A stretch of DNA of 64,000 nucleotides from Clostridium sp. (GTDB lineage: Bacteria; Bacillota; Clostridia; Lachnospirales; Lachnospiraceae): positions 1-64,000 of the forward strand of contig JAETQD010000003.1 of NCBI GenBank assembly GCA_021770825.1, given 5' to 3'. Below, piece by piece: positions 25,989 to 34,526 of the stretch. Position numbers and translations under genes: made by a program. Numbering within the stretch: the first letter of the stretch is position 1; every line of letters starts with the position of its first letter. The notes below the pieces were generated by a model that ran no database searches, was not told where the DNA came from, and worked only from the letters and a program-made list of their open reading frames with translations.

Positions 25989-26822
25989 ATGTTTTACATC
26001 GGATGTCATCTGTCCTGTGCCAAGGGTTTTGTTCCCATGGCCAGGGATGCAGAAAAGATCGGGGCCACAACCTTTCAGTTTTTCACCAGGAATCCCCGGG
26101 GCGGAAACGCCAGGGCTCTGGATATGGAGGACATTGAAAGCTTTTTAAAAAAGAAGGAAGAGCTGAAAATCGGAACACTGGTGGCCCATGCGCCATATAC
26201 ATTAAATGCCTGTTCTGCCGATGCGTCTGTGAGAACCTTTGCATGGAATACCATGGAGGACGATCTGAGGAGACTGGAGTACACACCGGGAAATCTCTAC
26301 AATTTCCACCCGGGCAGCCATGTGAAGCAGGGGACTGAGGTGGGAATCCAATACATTTCAGAGATGTTAAACGGGCTTTTAAAGGAGGAGCAGTCCACCA
26401 CAGTGCTTTTGGAGACCATGGCGGGAAAGGGCAGTGAAGTGGGCGGCCGGTTTGAGGAGCTGCGGGAGATCTTAGACAGGGTAAAGCTTTCTGATAAAAT
26501 GGGTGTCTGCCTGGATACCTGCCATGTGTGGGACGGCGGATACGATATTGTAAAGGACTTGGACGGGGTCCTTACGGAATTTGACCGGGTTATCGGTCTG
26601 TCCCGGTTAAAAGCCGTCCATCTAAATGACAGCCAGAATCCGCTGGGGGCCAGAAAGGACCGCCATGCGAGAATCGGTGAGGGCCATATCGGTTTGGAGG
26701 CCCTGGTGCGGGTGATCAACCACCCGGCCTTAAAGAATCTGCCGTTCTGCCTGGAAACACCCAATGAGCTGGACGGATATGCGAGGGAAATTGCGCTGTT
26801 ACGATCAAGGCGTGAGGAATAA
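25989..26822 (+). CDS. nfo: Endonuclease IV (apurinic/apyrimidinic)
   Basis: Cuts DNA at abasic sites in base-excision repair. It is an AP-endonuclease TIM barrel with the metal-binding motifs visible: [54 protein letters not shown] and IGEGHIG. The length of 277 residues is standard. AGGAGAAT precedes the ATG. It sits nine bases after the ABC permease gene and 23 bases before the YdjI-like gene. Confidence 0.95.
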   Translation: MFYIGCHLSCAKGFVPMARDAEKIGATTFQFFTRNPRGGNARALDMEDIESFLKKKEELKIGTLVAHAPYTLNACSADASVRTFAWNTMEDDLRRLEYTPGNLYNFHPGSHVKQGTEVGIQYISEMLNGLLKEEQSTTVLLETMAGKGSEVGGRFEELREILDRVKLSDKMGVCLDTCHVWDGGYDIVKDLDGVLTEFDRVIGLSRLKAVHLNDSQNPLGARKDRHARIGEGHIGLEALVRVINHPALKNLPFCLETPNELDGYAREIALLRSRREE

Positions 26823-26845
26823 TGATTTAAGGAGGAGCAAGCAAT

Positions 26846-28051
26846 ATGGGAATTATAAAAGCATCTGTGGAGGCAGTAAAGGGAGCTTTTGCCGATCAGT
26901 GGCTGGAGGTCATTGAACCGGAGAATATGGGAGGTTCCACCGTATTTTCGGCCGGAGTCCTCACAAGACGGGGACAGAATACCAAGGGTACGAAAAATCT
27001 GGTTTCCAACGGTTCCAGAATCCGTGTGTATCCCAACCAGTTCATGATGCTGGTGGACGGCGGCAAGGTGGTGGACTACACCGCAGAAGAGGGATATTAT
27101 ACCGTAAGCAATTCCTCTGCCCCGTCGCTGTTCAACGGAGAATTCGGAGACGCCTTAAAGGACTCCTTCGACAGAATCCGGTACGGCGGACAGACCTTTA
27201 AGGAGCAGAAGGTATACTACATCAATCTCCAGGAGATCAAGGGAATTAAGTTCGGAACCAGAACTCCTGTGAACTACTTTGACAGCTTTTACAATGCAGA
27301 GCTGTTCCTCAGAGCCCATGGAACCTATTCCATTAAGATCACCGATCCCCTTAAGTTTTACTCTGAGGTGATTCCGAAAAATGCGGATCATGTGGAGATC
27401 GGTGAGATCAATGAGCAGTATTTAAATGAATATCTGGAGGCCTTCCAGACGGCCATCAACCAGATGTCAGCCGATGGAATCCGCATTTCCTTTGTGGCAT
27501 CCAAGGGCAGAGAGCTTGGAAAGTACATGGCCGATGTGCTGGATGAAGAATGGAACCAGATGCGCGGCATGGAAATCCAGGCGGTGGGTATTGCCAGCAT
27601 TTCCTATGATGAGGAGTCCCAGAAGTTAATCAATATCAGAAACCGCGGGGCCATGTTAAGTGACCCGACCATCCGTGAGGGCTATGTGCAGGGCCAGATT
27701 GCCGAAGGCTTAAATGCCGCAGGCTCCAATTCCAATGGCAGCATGGCCGGATTCATGGGAATGGGAATGGGTATGCAGAGTGCAGGAAGCTTCATGGGAG
27801 CCGCTTCCGCCACCAATGCACAGCAGATGCAGATGATGGGCGGTCAGTATGGAACGCCCCAAGGCGCCCAGAATGGAGCTCCGGTTCAGGCGGCATCCGG
27901 CGGGTGGACCTGTTCCTGCGGAACGGTGAACACAGGAAAATTCTGCTCGGAGTGCGGAGCGCCGAAACCGGCTCCTGCTTCCTGGACCTGTTCCTGCGGA
28001 ACGGTGAATACGGGGAAATTCTGTTCTGAGTGCGGAAAACCGAGACAATAG
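26846..28051 (+). CDS. SPFH-domain protein, YdjI-like, with tandem zinc ribbons
   Basis: A 401-residue SPFH/Band-7-like protein, often labelled virion core protein in databases, related to Bacillus YdjI. The N-terminal domain (about 1-275) ends in a Gly/Met-rich linker (MGMGMGMQSAG). It finishes with two near-identical zinc ribbons, each WTCSCGTVNTGKFCSECG, 26 residues apart. YdjI is known from the B. subtilis pspA-ydjGHI operon, where it helps place PspA at the membrane. The following two genes match YdjG and YdjH, which supports this, but no pspA is visible here. Confidence 0.82.
   Translation: MGIIKASVEAVKGAFADQWLEVIEPENMGGSTVFSAGVLTRRGQNTKGTKNLVSNGSRIRVYPNQFMMLVDGGKVVDYTAEEGYYTVSNSSAPSLFNGEFGDALKDSFDRIRYGGQTFKEQKVYYINLQEIKGIKFGTRTPVNYFDSFYNAELFLRAHGTYSIKITDPLKFYSEVIPKNADHVEIGEINEQYLNEYLEAFQTAINQMSADGIRISFVASKGRELGKYMADVLDEEWNQMRGMEIQAVGIASISYDEESQKLINIRNRGAMLSDPTIREGYVQGQIAEGLNAAGSNSNGSMAGFMGMGMGMQSAGSFMGAASATNAQQMQMMGGQYGTPQGAQNGAPVQAASGGWTCSCGTVNTGKFCSECGAPKPAPASWTCSCGTVNTGKFCSECGKPRQ
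27905..28036 (+). repeat. Tandem 54-base zinc-ribbon repeat
   Basis: Bases 27905-27958 and 27983-28036 are near-identical 54-base copies encoding the two four-Cys ribbons of the SPFH protein. They differ at only a few third positions, indicating a recent duplication or ongoing gene conversion. Confidence 0.85.
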
Positions 28052-28062
28052 GAGAGACGATT

Positions 28063-29133
28063 ATGGCGTTGATGTCTTATAAATGCCCCAACTGCGGAGG
28101 CGGGTTACAGTTTGACCCGCCTTCCCAGAAATTTAAGTGTGAATTCTGCCTTTCAGAGTTCACAAAAGAAGAGATGAAACGGCTGGAGGAAGAGGAGGCC
28201 AGGAAAAAGGCCCGGTATGAGACGGAGCCCGGGGAGCAGGAAAGCGCCAAAGATCAGGCCGAGGCCGTTATATACTCCTGTCCAAGCTGCGGGGCGGAGA
28301 TCGTGACCGACGCCACCACAGCGGCCACCTTCTGCTATTACTGCCACAATCCGGTGGTTCTTTCCGGAAAGCTTTCCGGAGAATTCATGCCGGACTATGT
28401 GCTGCCCTTTGCCGTGGATAAGAAAGGGGCCACGGAAAAGTTCCTTTCCTGGATTGAGAAGAAGAAATTTGTTCCAAAATCTTTTTATTCCAAAGACCAG
28501 ATTGAGAAGCTTTCGGGAATCTATTTCCCCTATCTGCTTTATAGCTGCCAGGTGGACGGAAAGCTCAGTGCAGATGCAGAAAAGAACCGAACCTGGACCA
28601 CAGGAAATATCCGGTATACGGAGCATAAAAAGTACCAGGTGGAGAGGGCCGGATGTCTTGATGTTAAAAACTTAACAAGAAACGCTCTTTCAAAGACCAA
28701 CCGGGAGCTGGTGGAGGGAGTACTGCCCTTTGAGACGGAAAAAATGCTGCCCTTCCAGATGGGCTATTTATCCGGTTTCCAGGCGGAAAAGCGGGACATG
28801 GACAGCCAGAGCTTTACGCCGGATGCGGAGCAGGAGGTAAAAAATTATACGGTAGAGCAGCTTCGGTCTTCCATAAGCGATTACAGCAGTATCAATGTGA
28901 AGAACAGCGAAACTTCCATCCGGAATGCCAAATGGCAGTATGCCCTGCTTCCCGTATGGGTGCTTACATATAAGGATAAGCAGAAGGACAAAATTTACTA
29001 TTTTGCCATGAACGGACAGACGGGAAAAATCTGGGGAAAGCTTCCGGTGGATAAAGGAAAGCTTGCCGGACTGTTTTTCCAGGTCTTCATCCCCGTGTTT
29101 GCGGTTCTTATGATAGGAGGTTGGTTCCTATGA
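28063..29133 (+). CDS. Zinc-ribbon membrane protein, YdjG-like
   Basis: A 356-residue protein with an N-terminal zinc ribbon (YKCPNCGGGLQF, KFKCEFCLSEF), a charged helical linker, and a second ribbon (YSCPSCGAEIV, CYYCHNPVV). A conserved central domain follows, and the protein ends with one C-terminal membrane helix (FFQVFIPVFAVLMIGGWFL). This is the YdjG plan. The ATG at 28063 has AGGAGAG upstream; a GTG at 28030 lies inside the SPFH gene. Its stop overlaps the next start (ATGA). Confidence 0.8.
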   Translation: MALMSYKCPNCGGGLQFDPPSQKFKCEFCLSEFTKEEMKRLEEEEARKKARYETEPGEQESAKDQAEAVIYSCPSCGAEIVTDATTAATFCYYCHNPVVLSGKLSGEFMPDYVLPFAVDKKGATEKFLSWIEKKKFVPKSFYSKDQIEKLSGIYFPYLLYSCQVDGKLSADAEKNRTWTTGNIRYTEHKKYQVERAGCLDVKNLTRNALSKTNRELVEGVLPFETEKMLPFQMGYLSGFQAEKRDMDSQSFTPDAEQEVKNYTVEQLRSSISDYSSINVKNSETSIRNAKWQYALLPVWVLTYKDKQKDKIYYFAMNGQTGKIWGKLPVDKGKLAGLFFQVFIPVFAVLMIGGWFL

Positions 29134-30008
29134 AGCAGTTAAAGGGTGTGGTATTTGGCTGGCTGGTTCTGGCTCTGGTTTTTCTGGGTGCCGGGACAGC
29201 TTTGGCCGCTGGAGAAATCAGGGTGTTTGACATGGCAGGCCTGTTCAAGGAAGAAGAGACTGCCAAGCTTACAGAAACCATTGAGACTTTGCGGGAAAAG
29301 ATGAACATGGATGCAGCCATTGTGACCACAGAAGAAAACCCTGGTTCGGTCATGGAGTTTGCCGACAATTTTTATGAGGAGCAGGGGCTTGGCGTGGGAA
29401 GCAGCCATGACGGCGCTTTGTTTTTAATTGACCTGGAAAACGGAGAGCTCTGGATTTCCACAGAAGGAAAAATGGTCCGTTTCCTGACAGACGGGCGGAT
29501 TGAAGCCATTTTGGACGATGCCTTTGAATACGCGGCAGACGGTGATTTTTACAGCACTGCCATGGTGTTTTTGGAAGATCTGGAAATCTGCTACGACAAT
29601 GGAATTGCAGATGACCAGTATACCCAGGATGTGGATACGGGAAAAATCAGCCGTTACCATTCCATCAAGTGGTATGAGGCGTTATTTGCCCTGGTGGTTT
29701 CGGCAGTCTGCGGCGGTGCAGCCGTGCTTTCCGTGGTACGGTCCTATGGAATGCGTGACGAGTCGGGGAGACTGGCCGCCAATTTTAACCTGTCCTACCG
29801 AAAGGACAGCTCCTTCCGGCTTGGAAACCTGCTTACCGATATGATGATCGGAAGCTATGTGACCCAGAGTGTAATCCGGTCCGCCCAGAACAGAAATAGC
29901 GGAGGCCATTCCTCCGGCGGGCGGAGCCTTTCTTCCGGAGGCCGCTCTTCGGTGCACAGAAGCTCCAGCGGACGTTCCCATGGAGGCGGAGGACGGAAGT
30001 TCAGGTAA
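29130..30008 (+). CDS. TPM-domain membrane protein, YdjH-like
   Basis: A 292-residue protein with a signal peptide and an external TPM domain (about 25-165, VFDMAGLFKEEETAKLTETI, then NGELWISTEG). One helix follows (about 180-202), then a cytoplasmic region with a Gly/Ser/His-rich tail rich in SSGGRS units, ending GGGGRKFR. The ATG at 29130 lies nine bases after AGGAGG. It is the third gene of the YdjI-YdjG-YdjH set. Confidence 0.82.
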   Translation: MKQLKGVVFGWLVLALVFLGAGTALAAGEIRVFDMAGLFKEEETAKLTETIETLREKMNMDAAIVTTEENPGSVMEFADNFYEEQGLGVGSSHDGALFLIDLENGELWISTEGKMVRFLTDGRIEAILDDAFEYAADGDFYSTAMVFLEDLEICYDNGIADDQYTQDVDTGKISRYHSIKWYEALFALVVSAVCGGAAVLSVVRSYGMRDESGRLAANFNLSYRKDSSFRLGNLLTDMMIGSYVTQSVIRSAQNRNSGGHSSGGRSLSSGGRSSVHRSSSGRSHGGGGRKFR

Positions 30009-30039
30009 TGTAACAAAAAAATAAGGAAAAAGGCAGAAT

Positions 30040-30966
30040 ATGGAAATAAAACGTGTAGGAATCATCGGCCAGGGCTCCCTTGGGGTCATGTACGGAAAGC
30101 ACCTGGCAGACAGGCTGGGGAAGGAAGCCGTGTTTTTTCTGGCCGATGAAGAACGGGTAAAAAGATACAGAGAGGCAGAACTTATCTGCAACGGGGAGGT
30201 GTGCCAATTCGCTTACCGTTCCCCGGCGGAGGCGGAGACGGCCGATCTTCTCATTTTTGCAGTGAAGATTGCAGGCATGGCAGCCGCCATTGAGACGGCA
30301 AGACCCTTTGTGGGGGAGAAGACGCTTCTTCTTTCGGTTTTGAACGGCGTATCCAGTGAGGGAATGCTGGAGGAGGCCTTCGGAGAGGAGCATGTGCTCT
30401 ATGCATGCGTCCAGGGAATGGATGTGGGAAAGCTCGGCAATGTGGTTTCTTATAAAAATATGGGCTATATTGCCCTGGGAACCAAAGACAAGCGCCGGGA
30501 TGAGAGGCTTTCGGCAGTCACAGATTTTCTGGACAGGGCCGGACTTTCCTACCGGGTGCCGGAGGACATTGTGCGGGAGCAGTGGAGTAAGCTCATGTTA
30601 AATACGGGGGTCAATCAGGTGACTGCCGTTTACAAGGCGCCCTATGGGCTGGTGCAGACAGAGGGAGAGGCCCGCGTCATGATGATTGAGGCCATGAAGG
30701 AAGTAAAAAAAGTGGCGTCCTTTCAGGATGTGGAGCTGACAGATGCGGATATCCAGTACTGGCTGGACCTTCTGGCAACCCTGAATCCGGAGGGCAGGAC
30801 CTCCATGTGCCAGGATGTGATGGCAGGGCGGAAGACGGAGGTGGAGCTGTTTTCCGGCACCATGATTCGTCTGGCCCGGGAGGAAGGAATCAGCCTTCCG
30901 GTCAATGAGTTTTTATATGAGACCATTAAAGAACTGGAAGAAACAGCAGAAAACAGACAGGAGTGA
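30040..30966 (+). CDS. panE: Ketopantoate reductase family protein
   Basis: An NADPH-dependent reductase of the 2-dehydropantoate reductase family, 308 residues. The N-terminal Rossmann motif is GIIGQGSLGVMYG. The C-terminal helical domain holds EQWSKLMLNTGVNQVTAVY, which contains the active-site Lys and Asn. Pantothenate synthesis is the likely role, but related enzymes reduce other 2-oxo acids and no panB or panC is nearby. A ribosome site of moderate strength precedes ATG 30040. It is six bases from the DUF3842 gene. Confidence 0.82.
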   Translation: MEIKRVGIIGQGSLGVMYGKHLADRLGKEAVFFLADEERVKRYREAELICNGEVCQFAYRSPAEAETADLLIFAVKIAGMAAAIETARPFVGEKTLLLSVLNGVSSEGMLEEAFGEEHVLYACVQGMDVGKLGNVVSYKNMGYIALGTKDKRRDERLSAVTDFLDRAGLSYRVPEDIVREQWSKLMLNTGVNQVTAVYKAPYGLVQTEGEARVMMIEAMKEVKKVASFQDVELTDADIQYWLDLLATLNPEGRTSMCQDVMAGRKTEVELFSGTMIRLAREEGISLPVNEFLYETIKELEETAENRQE

Positions 30967-30972
30967 TGAATC

Positions 30973-31389
30973 GTGAAGATCATGGTAATGGACGGCCAGG
31001 GCGGCCGGATGGGAAAAAGCGTGGTGGAACAGATCAAAGCCAGGTTCCCGGAGGATGAAATCCTGGCCATCGGAACCAACAGCATCGCCACCGCTGCCAT
31101 GTTAAAGGCCGGAGCCGATGCCGGGGCCACCGGAGAGAACCCGGCCATTGTGGGATGCAGAACCGCCGATATCATCATCGGCCCCATGGGAATCGTCATT
31201 GCCGATTCCCTTTTGGGGGAGATCACCCCGAAAATGGCCGTGGCCATCGGCCAGAGCGAAGCCAAGAAGGTGCTGATCCCGGTCAACCGCTGCCAGCATT
31301 TCGTGGTGGGCTGCGAAGATCTTCCCCTGGGAGAGTATGTGAGGCTGGTGGTGGAGGAAGTGAAGAGGATAAAGGCGGGGGAGTGCTAG
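30973..31389 (+). CDS. DUF3842 protein
   Basis: A 138-residue protein matching DUF3842, a Firmicutes family of unknown function. It starts MKIMVMDGQGGRMGKSVVEQ and contains GPMGIVIADSLLGEITP and NRCQHFVVGCED. The N-terminal glycine loop suggests a nucleotide- or cofactor-binding Rossmann-like fold. The GTG start at 30973 follows GGAGTGAT. It is cotranscribed with the panE-like gene, and its stop is only six bases from the convergent gene at 31396, with no visible terminator. Confidence 0.8.
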   Translation: MKIMVMDGQGGRMGKSVVEQIKARFPEDEILAIGTNSIATAAMLKAGADAGATGENPAIVGCRTADIIIGPMGIVIADSLLGEITPKMAVAIGQSEAKKVLIPVNRCQHFVVGCEDLPLGEYVRLVVEEVKRIKAGEC

Positions 31390-31395
31390 GAATGG

Positions 31396-32448
31396 TTAAT
31401 CCGGTACGATAAATCCACAGGTAGCAGGTTTTCCGTGCCAGAGGGTTCCATCGGAACGGTAACAGGTCCTTGTGACGGAGCCATCGGTCTTTGTGTAGTC
31501 AATCACAAACACTTGGCCCTCCTTTACGGTTACCGGATAATTGGTATAAGGGAGTACATCTCCGGTCATTTCATTATTTTTAAAATCTTCATAGGCGTTT
31601 TCCAGGCGCCAGAACTCGCGGTACTGATACTCCGGTGAAAATGAGGATATATTTACCCTGCCAAAGGACAGGGCAGTATATTCCCGGCCGCCAATAGAAA
31701 TTTTTCCTGTTCTTACGGAGTCTGATTCAGAAATTAAAGAAATCAGAGTTTTCGGGTGTACGGCTTCCCCATACCGGCTTTTAAGCTGGTTTACCATGGG
31801 AGAGGCCGTATTCGTCATGTACAAGGTATCCGGCCCCGTATGGGCGGCTCCATAGAAGCCCACCACAGTGCTGCCGTTCAGCCTGTTAAATTCCCTCATA
31901 AAATTTTCGGACATAGCTTTTTCACGGTATTCACGATCGGAATGTCTGTAATAATACATGCCCTGCCGGATGGCTTCCAGCGTCAGCGCATATTGTTCGG
32001 AAGCTGTCTGACCGGAGTCCTGAAGATATTTGGCGAAACGCCTTCCGATGGTGGCGTACTGGTGGCCCACATCGGTTCCGTGAAAGATGGTTTCGGGGCA
32101 TTCTTCTTTGATTCTTTTGTAAAACATTCTGTTTTCCTCAGAATGCGCAGCAGTTCCCTCCCAGTCCGCATACAGCTCATTCAGAATATCATCATTTTCT
32201 GACTGCATCCACAGATTCAGAAATTCTGCGGTATAGTAGGGATGTTCCACGAATAAGTCCCGGATTCCGTTATCGTGATAATACTGGTACCAGAGCTGAA
32301 ATTTCTTATTTAGGATGATTTCTGCACTGTGAATTTCACCATACAGGAAAATCTGCCCGGCTTTCTCTGGGTGTCCGTTTTCAGATATTAGGAAGAGAAT
32401 AAAAATAAGGAAGAAAAATGCCGAGATGATTTTCCATCTGTATTTCAT
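31396..32448 (-). CDS. Membrane-anchored TIKI/EreA-like protein, function unknown
   Basis: A 350-residue protein with one N-terminal signal anchor (about 6-22) and a large external domain. Two G-x-x-H motifs are visible, GEIH (37-40) and GAAH (200-203), plus a conserved Glu68 (FVEHPYY) and a central GTDVGHQYATIG. Paired GxxH motifs with a Glu are the catalytic pattern of the TIKI/TraB/EreA/ChaN superfamily, which includes metalloproteases and esterases. I infer membership of that fold; substrate and enzyme class are open. ATG 32448 has AAAGGAAA upstream. It follows the M23 peptidase gene but has its own promoter (32498-32526). Confidence 0.7.
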   Translation of the reverse strand: MKYRWKIISAFFFLIFILFLISENGHPEKAGQIFLYGEIHSAEIILNKKFQLWYQYYHDNGIRDLFVEHPYYTAEFLNLWMQSENDDILNELYADWEGTAAHSEENRMFYKRIKEECPETIFHGTDVGHQYATIGRRFAKYLQDSGQTASEQYALTLEAIRQGMYYYRHSDREYREKAMSENFMREFNRLNGSTVVGFYGAAHTGPDTLYMTNTASPMVNQLKSRYGEAVHPKTLISLISESDSVRTGKISIGGREYTALSFGRVNISSFSPEYQYREFWRLENAYEDFKNNEMTGDVLPYTNYPVTVKEGQVFVIDYTKTDGSVTRTCYRSDGTLWHGKPATCGFIVPD

Positions 32449-32478
32449 ACAAAGGTTTCCTTTCTGATGTACTGGGAC

Positions 32479-32526
32479 TGAAGCAGTCCTTTTTTTAAGT
32501 ATACAGGAGGAATCCCTTAACTGCAA
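32479..32526 (-). promoter_or_regulatory. Promoter of the TIKI/EreA-like gene, with a leader hairpin
   Basis: On the minus strand TTGCAG (32526-32521) and TATACT (32503-32498) are 17 bases apart. Just after it GGACTG-CTT-CAGTCC forms a short hairpin; on the plus strand the same hairpin is followed by T7 and would act as a terminator for rightward antisense transcription. Confidence 0.55.
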
Positions 32527-32529
32527 CGG

Positions 32530-33666
32530 TTACTTCCCGCCGGATGGAGAAAGGGCGGATTCTTTCTGCTGGTATACCCGGGTCCACTCCTTGGTGCCCT
32601 CCACCTTCACTACCTGGCTCTGGTTCATATGCAGGAATTTTACCAGCTCATAGCAGTCAATCCAGATTTCATTGTTTCCCTCCTTCTGGGATTCATCGAA
32701 GATAAGCTGGAGGCCGAAATGCAGGTGCGGGGTATCGATGTTGTTGGTGTTTTCCGTGGTGCTGTATCCGGTGCGGCCCAGATATCCGATTACATCGCCG
32801 GCGGTGACGGTGCTTCCCACCTGGAGATTGCTCTGGTAGGGATAGTTCTTTCTTAAATGGGCGTAGTAATAATACCGTTTTTTATCAAAGCTGCGGATGC
32901 CGATACGCCAGCCGCCGTACTGGTTCCAGCCAAGGGCCTCCACATAGCCGCTTTCCACGGCAATGATGGGCGTGCCCACCTGCCCCATCATGTCATGGCC
33001 CAGATGCTGGCGCTTAAAGCCATAGGAGCGGGCCACGCCGAAATCATCGTAATCACTGTATGGAAAGCTTTTGGCAATGGGAGAAAAGGCCTTTAATCCG
33101 TATTTGGTCACCCAGGTTTTGGACTGGGAGGCAGGGGCGGTCTGCGGTGTGCCGGATTCTTCCGGGGCGGTCTGCGGCTGCGGCGCATCCATTTCCTGCT
33201 CAAAATATCCAACCATGCCGCCCAGCACTGCGGTATAGGCCTCATGGTAATAAGAATAATATTTCATGTCTTTGGTGAGAGCTTCCATGGTTTCACCATT
33301 TTTTAATTGTTCCGCGAGGGCATTTAAGTCGGACTCTTTAAACCGGGAGAAGTCGCCGCCGTATCTGGCTCCCAGATAGGACAGAAGCTCAATCCAGTCC
33401 AGATGGATGGATTCCTGGCAGGTATTGATGTCCAGGCGAAAGGCCTTTTCCATCACATCGGCGGGAATTGTAAAATCCACCCAGCGGATATAATCTTTTT
33501 TGGCCTCTTCTCCGGGGGACGCGGATTCCGGCTCCTGTTCTGAAAGCAGAAAGCTTTCCGCCGCCGCCTGCCTGCTTTTTAAACAGAGGGACAGGGTCAG
33601 AAACAGCAGAATAAAAAGCTGTGCAAAAATAATAGCAGTTGATTTTGAAATATGCGGTTGCGTCAT
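32530..33666 (-). CDS. M23-family peptidoglycan endopeptidase
   Basis: A 378-residue cell-wall hydrolase. One N-terminal membrane segment (about 10-30) is followed by a helical region and a Pro/Ser/Thr-rich linker (QPQTAPEESGTPQTAPASQ). The LytM zinc peptidase domain has HLGHDMMG as first zinc motif and TPHLHFGL as second, with YAHL between. All metal ligands are present, so it should be active. The ATG at 33666 is nine bases after AGGAGA; an in-frame GTG at 33675 is too close to that site. It is divergent from apt. Confidence 0.88.
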   Translation of the reverse strand: MTQPHISKSTAIIFAQLFILLFLTLSLCLKSRQAAAESFLLSEQEPESASPGEEAKKDYIRWVDFTIPADVMEKAFRLDINTCQESIHLDWIELLSYLGARYGGDFSRFKESDLNALAEQLKNGETMEALTKDMKYYSYYHEAYTAVLGGMVGYFEQEMDAPQPQTAPEESGTPQTAPASQSKTWVTKYGLKAFSPIAKSFPYSDYDDFGVARSYGFKRQHLGHDMMGQVGTPIIAVESGYVEALGWNQYGGWRIGIRSFDKKRYYYYAHLRKNYPYQSNLQVGSTVTAGDVIGYLGRTGYSTTENTNNIDTPHLHFGLQLIFDESQKEGNNEIWIDCYELVKFLHMNQSQVVKVEGTKEWTRVYQQKESALSPSGGK

Positions 33667-33782
33667 GGCATACACTCTCCTGTGGTTTTACATGGTCGGA
33701 CTCCTGTTCCGGGGGGCCGCGCTGGGGCCGGCCTTCGCGGACTGTAACAAAATATATGCGGACATGCACGGGAATATGCCTA

Positions 33783-33811
33783 TTGTCACAGAAAATGAAT
33801 TGTGATATGAT
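33783..33811 (+). promoter_or_regulatory. Promoter of apt
   Basis: TTGTCA (33783-33788) and TATGAT (33806-33811) are 17 bases apart, about 70 bases before the apt ATG. Confidence 0.7.
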
Positions 33812-33883
33812 AAAGAAGATGTCGAAGGAACAGGGGACGGGCCAAAGCCCCCAAACGGCGCCTTCGGAAAGGACGGAAACAAT

Positions 33884-34408
33884 ATGAAAAAACTGGAAGA
33901 GTACGTAGTCAGCATTCCCGATTTCCCGAGTCCGGGAATTATTTTCAGAGACGTGACTTCGATTTTACAGGATGCGGACGGACTGAACCTGGCCATTGAA
34001 ACTCTGCTTTCCATGTTAAAGGATGTGGATTTTGATGTGGTGGTAGGAGCGGAATCCCGCGGCTTTATTTTTGGAACTCCAGTGGCCTATGCGATGCATA
34101 AAGCCTTTATCCTGGCAAGAAAGCCCGGAAAGCTGCCGAGAGAAACCGTGTCCAGGGAATACGCTCTGGAATATGGAACGGGAACCGTTGAGCTTCACAA
34201 GGATTCCATCAAGCCGGGCCAGAAGGTGGTTATCATTGATGACCTGATTGCCACCGGAGGAACCGTGGAAGCCATTGCGGGCCTGGTGGAGGAACTGGGC
34301 GGCCAGGTAGTGAAAATCTGTTTTGTCATGGAGCTTGCAGGCCTTGAGGGACGGAAAAAGCTGGCAAAATACGATGTGGAATCCGCAATTATATATGAAG
34401 GACACTAA
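33884..34408 (+). CDS. apt: Adenine phosphoribosyltransferase
   Basis: Salvages adenine to AMP using PRPP. The PRPP-binding motif is KVVIIDDLIATGGT, and the N-terminal segment is IPDFPSPGIIFRDVTSIL with the flexible loop following RKPGKLPRETVSREY. It is 174 residues, the usual size. AAAGGACGG precedes the ATG. It is a single-gene unit with its own promoter and two hairpins downstream, the second a good terminator. Confidence 0.96.
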   Translation: MKKLEEYVVSIPDFPSPGIIFRDVTSILQDADGLNLAIETLLSMLKDVDFDVVVGAESRGFIFGTPVAYAMHKAFILARKPGKLPRETVSREYALEYGTGTVELHKDSIKPGQKVVIIDDLIATGGTVEAIAGLVEELGGQVVKICFVMELAGLEGRKKLAKYDVESAIIYEGH

Positions 34409-34453
34409 AAAGAGTTCGGCTTGCGGAACTCTCCGCCTATGAAACAAAAAATA

Positions 34454-34490
34454 TGACTGGGAGACATTTTTTCCCAGTCAATATTTTACT
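34454..34490 (+). terminator. Terminator between apt and dinB
   Basis: TGACTGGGA (34454-34462) pairs with TCCCAGTCA (34472-34480), followed by ATATTTTACT. A weaker hairpin, AGAGTTC/GAACTCT (34411-34432), lies directly after the apt stop. Confidence 0.7.
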
Positions 34491-34491
34491 C

Positions 34492-34520
34492 TTTACAAAG
34501 AACATATGTTCGTATATAAT
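34492..34520 (+). promoter_or_regulatory. dinB promoter with a LexA (SOS) box in the spacer
   Basis: TTTACA (34492-34497) and TATAAT (34515-34520) are 17 bases apart. The spacer contains AGAACATATGTTCG (34499-34512), a near-perfect Firmicutes LexA box (CGAAC-N4-GTTCG). LexA bound here would block polymerase directly. Transcription should begin at about 34526-34528, on the dinB ATG at 34527. Confidence 0.85.
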
Positions 34521-34526
34521 AGAGCC

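Noticed and set aside
33705-33740. GC-rich run between the M23 gene and apt as a possible transposon end or att site
   Set aside because: No inverted repeats at a distance, no direct repeats and no integrase nearby; its role remains unexplained.
34506-34526. Upstream ATG start for dinB
   Set aside because: It falls inside the LexA box and promoter, so it would not be transcribed.
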